Assembly (NCBI GenBank): GCA_943328365.2
Contig: CALPZT020000064.1
Span: 1 to 7,607 of the forward strand
Source: Bifidobacterium breve
Lineage (GTDB): Bacteria > Actinomycetota > Actinomycetes > S36-B12
Direction of reading: 5' to 3'
DNA: 7,607 nucleotides
Positions 5,435 to 7,607 of the stretch are shown here, piece by piece. The first letter of the stretch is position 1. Every line of letters starts with the position of its first letter. Position numbers and translations under genes: made by a program. Under the pieces are notes generated by a model. The model did no database searches. It saw nothing but the letters and a program-made list of their open reading frames with translations, and was not told the origin of the DNA.

Positions 5435-7405
5435 TTGACCGAAGGCCGAACGATCGTCTTCGTGCACGGCAAGGGTGGCTTCGAGTCACGGCAGGCTTGG
5501 CTCGGCCCGCTCAACACCGGGCTCAGTGCACTCGGCTATCCGGTGATCGGCGCGCACGGCGATCGCATCATCGAGGCCGACTACCTCGTGGCCCTCCTCG
5601 CCGGCGACGACGGCCACACACCAGGCGTGGAATGGACGACACCGCCGGCGCGTGCTCGCCACGACACTTGGGCTGACTTCCTCGTCCGGCGCGAAGCGCT
5701 CGCCGAGGCAATCGAGCAGTCGCGCAACACGCCCGGTCCCGTCCATGCCGGGCTCTTCAGCGATACCCCACTGCCTGATTCGATCGCCGGCACGATGGAG
5801 GGGGTCGCGACCTACCGCGGCTCAAGTCGGCATCGCCATGCCGCGTGGCGGGCCGTGCTCGCCTGCCTCCCGGAGACCGGGCGCGTCACGGTCGTCGCGC
5901 ACAGCCTCGGTTCCATCCTCATGATCGACCTTCTCACCAGGCTGCCTCCGGGACTGCAAGTCGACCTCCTCCTCACCATCGGATCCCCGATGGGCGTCAA
6001 GGGCCTGCGATCGCATCACGGTGGGATCGAAACCGCCGGGGGCTTCCCCGCCGACCGTGTGCTGAGGTGGCTGAATGTGTACGACCCGGGCGACATCATC
6101 ACGGTCGGCCGCGGGGCGAGCACGTTCTTCCAGGCTGCGCTCGATGCTCCGGTGCGCACCGGCGGGTCGCACAGCCTCGTCGGCTACATGAGCCACCCGG
6201 TCATCGCCGCTGCTGTCGGGCATGCCATGTTCTCCGAACCCGGCCAGGCCGTTGTTGACGCTCCGATGTCACCACCACGAGTCGATGGTCAGGGAGTTCC
6301 CTCCCGGCGCCTGGACCCGCGATGGGACCCACTCCTCCTCCGCTTTGCCTACACCCAGCAGCTCTGGGCCACGTGCGATACGGGCAAGTGGGGATTTCGG
6401 CGCCGGATCGATGCTGCACGCCGGATCCTTGCCCGGCGAACGATCGAGGACATCGCGACCAGGCATGCGTCTCAACCTGCTGATGTGAGTGAACTCAGCC
6501 CCCTGCACCCTTCACGCGCACCCACGCAGGAGGACCTGCTCGTCCATGCCGCCGGCCTCGTTCGCGGCCAGATGTCCGATGCCCAGCTCGTCGTCGCCGC
6601 CGTCGACTTCCTGCTTGCCCCGACCCTGCCGCCCTTCGACCTCGACATCGCCGATCGGCACGCGCACGAGGCACTCGCAGCACTGCTCGCGAACGTTCGT
6701 CGAGCATCGCCCGCGAACCCTGGGCCCTCGGCAATCTCTGCGCCCTCGGCACAGGATGTCTCGGAAGCGGTCATTGCCTCGGTGCGGGATTCCAAGGCGG
6801 CGCTCTCGGAGTCAGGGTTCCCGTGGGGTCCGGTGCTCATCACGGCGGGCATCGGCCTGCTCGCCGCAACCGGAGTCGGCCTTGCCGTGGCCGCGCCAGC
6901 CGGTCTCGCTGGCGCGGCGGCAATCGCCAGCACGCTGGCAACCTTCGGCCCCGGGGGCATGGTCGGAGGCATTGCAACCCTCACCGCCCTCACCGGGGCG
7001 GCAACGGCGATGACGAGCCTCGGGGTTGTCGTCGAACTGACGCCCTCCGATCCGCGCTACGAGCAGGTACGCGACGCAATGGCGGTGCAGCTTGCCGAAC
7101 AATCGGCTCCTCAGCTGCGAACCTCAGTTGCCGGCATGCTGGCGGTGCTCGGTGCCCAGCGCCGGCTCGGGCTCCCCTCCGACGCCGCGAATATCGAGGA
7201 GTTGCTCCTTCGCACAGAATCGCTCGTGCAGCACGAGCGAGGTCTGCATGCCGAGATTGCCCCCGGCCGTCCGGGCACGAAGGAATGGCGCACGAAGGCG
7301 TCAATTCTCGGCAAGGCCCTTGGATCCCTCGATCGCAATGCCGATGCACTCGGTCTGCCAGCAGCACCGCGAGCGGTTATCCGCCGGGAGATTGAGCAGG
7401 GTTGA
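5435..7405 (+). CDS. Large alpha/beta hydrolase fused to a Gly/Ala-rich hydrophobic (membrane-like) domain
   Basis: The 656-residue product opens with an alpha/beta hydrolase fold: strand TIVFVHGKGG at 6-15 (oxyanion region), nucleophile elbow VVAHSLGS at 153-160 with Ser157, an acid candidate in NVYDPGD (D217 or D220) and a probable catalytic His246 in GGSHSLVGYMSHP, a layout seen in lipase- or esterase-like enzymes. No signal peptide is present, so the enzyme domain is probably cytoplasmic. Residues about 285-455 are mostly helical and charged with a Pro/Ser/Ala-rich linker at 424-440. Residues about 464-534 are very hydrophobic and Gly/Ala-rich with GPGGMVGG at 505-512; they could form two to three membrane segments or a hairpin. 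Residues 535-656 are helical and charged. The substrate is unknown; lipid or ester hydrolysis at the membrane is an inference. It starts at TTG, is divergent from the peroxiredoxin gene, and ends 9 bases from a convergent gene. Confidence 0.83.
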   Translation: MTEGRTIVFVHGKGGFESRQAWLGPLNTGLSALGYPVIGAHGDRIIEADYLVALLAGDDGHTPGVEWTTPPARARHDTWADFLVRREALAEAIEQSRNTPGPVHAGLFSDTPLPDSIAGTMEGVATYRGSSRHRHAAWRAVLACLPETGRVTVVAHSLGSILMIDLLTRLPPGLQVDLLLTIGSPMGVKGLRSHHGGIETAGGFPADRVLRWLNVYDPGDIITVGRGASTFFQAALDAPVRTGGSHSLVGYMSHPVIAAAVGHAMFSEPGQAVVDAPMSPPRVDGQGVPSRRLDPRWDPLLLRFAYTQQLWATCDTGKWGFRRRIDAARRILARRTIEDIATRHASQPADVSELSPLHPSRAPTQEDLLVHAAGLVRGQMSDAQLVVAAVDFLLAPTLPPFDLDIADRHAHEALAALLANVRRASPANPGPSAISAPSAQDVSEAVIASVRDSKAALSESGFPWGPVLITAGIGLLAATGVGLAVAAPAGLAGAAAIASTLATFGPGGMVGGIATLTALTGAATAMTSLGVVVELTPSDPRYEQVRDAMAVQLAEQSAPQLRTSVAGMLAVLGAQRRLGLPSDAANIEELLLRTESLVQHERGLHAEIAPGRPGTKEWRTKASILGKALGSLDRNADALGLPAAPRAVIRREIEQG

Positions 7406-7414
7406 TCCGAGGGC

Positions 7415-7606
7415 TCAGAATCCATCGCGGATGTCGTGTCGTGCCGGCTTGCTGGCCAGCGCCGCCACGAGCATGAGGATGACGACAGCGGCCACCGGCA
7501 GGTAGGGAATGCCGAGCACCGGGCGAACATGAAGCGCTGCTGCCAGCCCCGACTCGCTGATCATGAGCAAGCAGAGCCCGGCCAGCGCAGTGAGTGCCAG
7601 CCACAG
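7415..7606 (-). CDS. C-terminal end of a small membrane protein (5' end outside window), function unknown
   Basis: A minus-strand frame enters from the right edge and ends at a TGA (7415-7417), giving 63 visible residues. It begins in one hydrophobic segment (LWLALTALAGLCLLM), passes a short loop (ISESGLAAALHVRPVLG) and forms a second segment at about 34-51 (PYLPVAAVVILMLVAAL), then ends in a charged tail (SKPARHDIRDGF), typical of an integral membrane protein with a cytoplasmic basic C-terminus. No start codon that would make this a complete gene is evident, so it is taken as the end of a longer gene. It converges on the hydrolase gene with 9 bases between stops. Other open frames over this stretch are Arg/Ser/Gly-rich and look like shadows. 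I cannot name the family. Confidence 0.65.
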   Translation of the reverse strand: MWLALTALAGLCLLMISESGLAAALHVRPVLGIPYLPVAAVVILMLVAALASKPARHDIRDGF

Positions 7607-7607
7607 G

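Noticed and set aside
1..7607. A known multi-gene defence, toxin-antitoxin or mobile system
   Set aside because: No nuclease, helicase, reverse transcriptase, integrase, transposase, antitoxin-like small gene or terminal repeats are visible; genes look like ordinary chromosomal functions.

Overview
This GC-rich window (roughly two-thirds G+C by eye) reads as chromosomal DNA of a high-GC bacterium, most likely an actinomycete-type organism (Actinomycetota). The main support is the GDT1-family protein, whose wording around both signature motifs is what I associate with actinobacterial members. Other support is the lipobox lipoprotein, the GTG and TTG starts, and several genes without a Shine-Dalgarno sequence but with a TANNNT-like hexamer close to the start. 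A Chloroflexota-type host is the main alternative. Six genes are complete and two are cut by the window edges. I see no RNA gene, insertion sequence, integrase, CRISPR array or other clear sign of mobile DNA.

Layout. 1-153 (+) is the C-terminal end of a gene that resembles the tail of a SAM-dependent methyltransferase. 184-1794 (+) is a secreted GHL10/YngK-type glycoside hydrolase with a C-terminal fibronectin-III-like domain. Two minus-strand genes follow: 1855-2331, a small coiled-coil protein with two membrane segments, and 2518-3042, a lipoprotein of unknown function. 3124-3696 (+) is a GDT1-family Mn2+/Ca2+ cation transporter. It is followed after 19 bases by 3716-4807 (+), an isopenicillin-N-synthase-like Fe(II)/2-oxoglutarate oxygenase, probably in the same transcript. 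4818-5321 (-) is a type II (Prx5-like) peroxiredoxin that converges on the oxygenase across 10 bases. A strong inverted repeat in the last codons of the peroxiredoxin gene probably serves as terminator for both. 5435-7405 (+) is a large alpha/beta hydrolase joined to a Gly/Ala-rich hydrophobic domain. It starts at TTG behind a textbook Shine-Dalgarno. 7415-7606 (-) is the C-terminal end of a small membrane protein running in from the right edge.

How the genes may work together. Cation efflux, an iron-dependent oxygenase and a thiol peroxidase lie next to each other, which would fit a metal and redox housekeeping neighbourhood, but only the transporter-oxygenase pair is arranged like an operon. 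The most unusual protein is the hydrolase with the membrane-like domain. I found no partner genes that would make it part of a recognised defence or toxin system, so a wholly new multi-gene system is not supported here.
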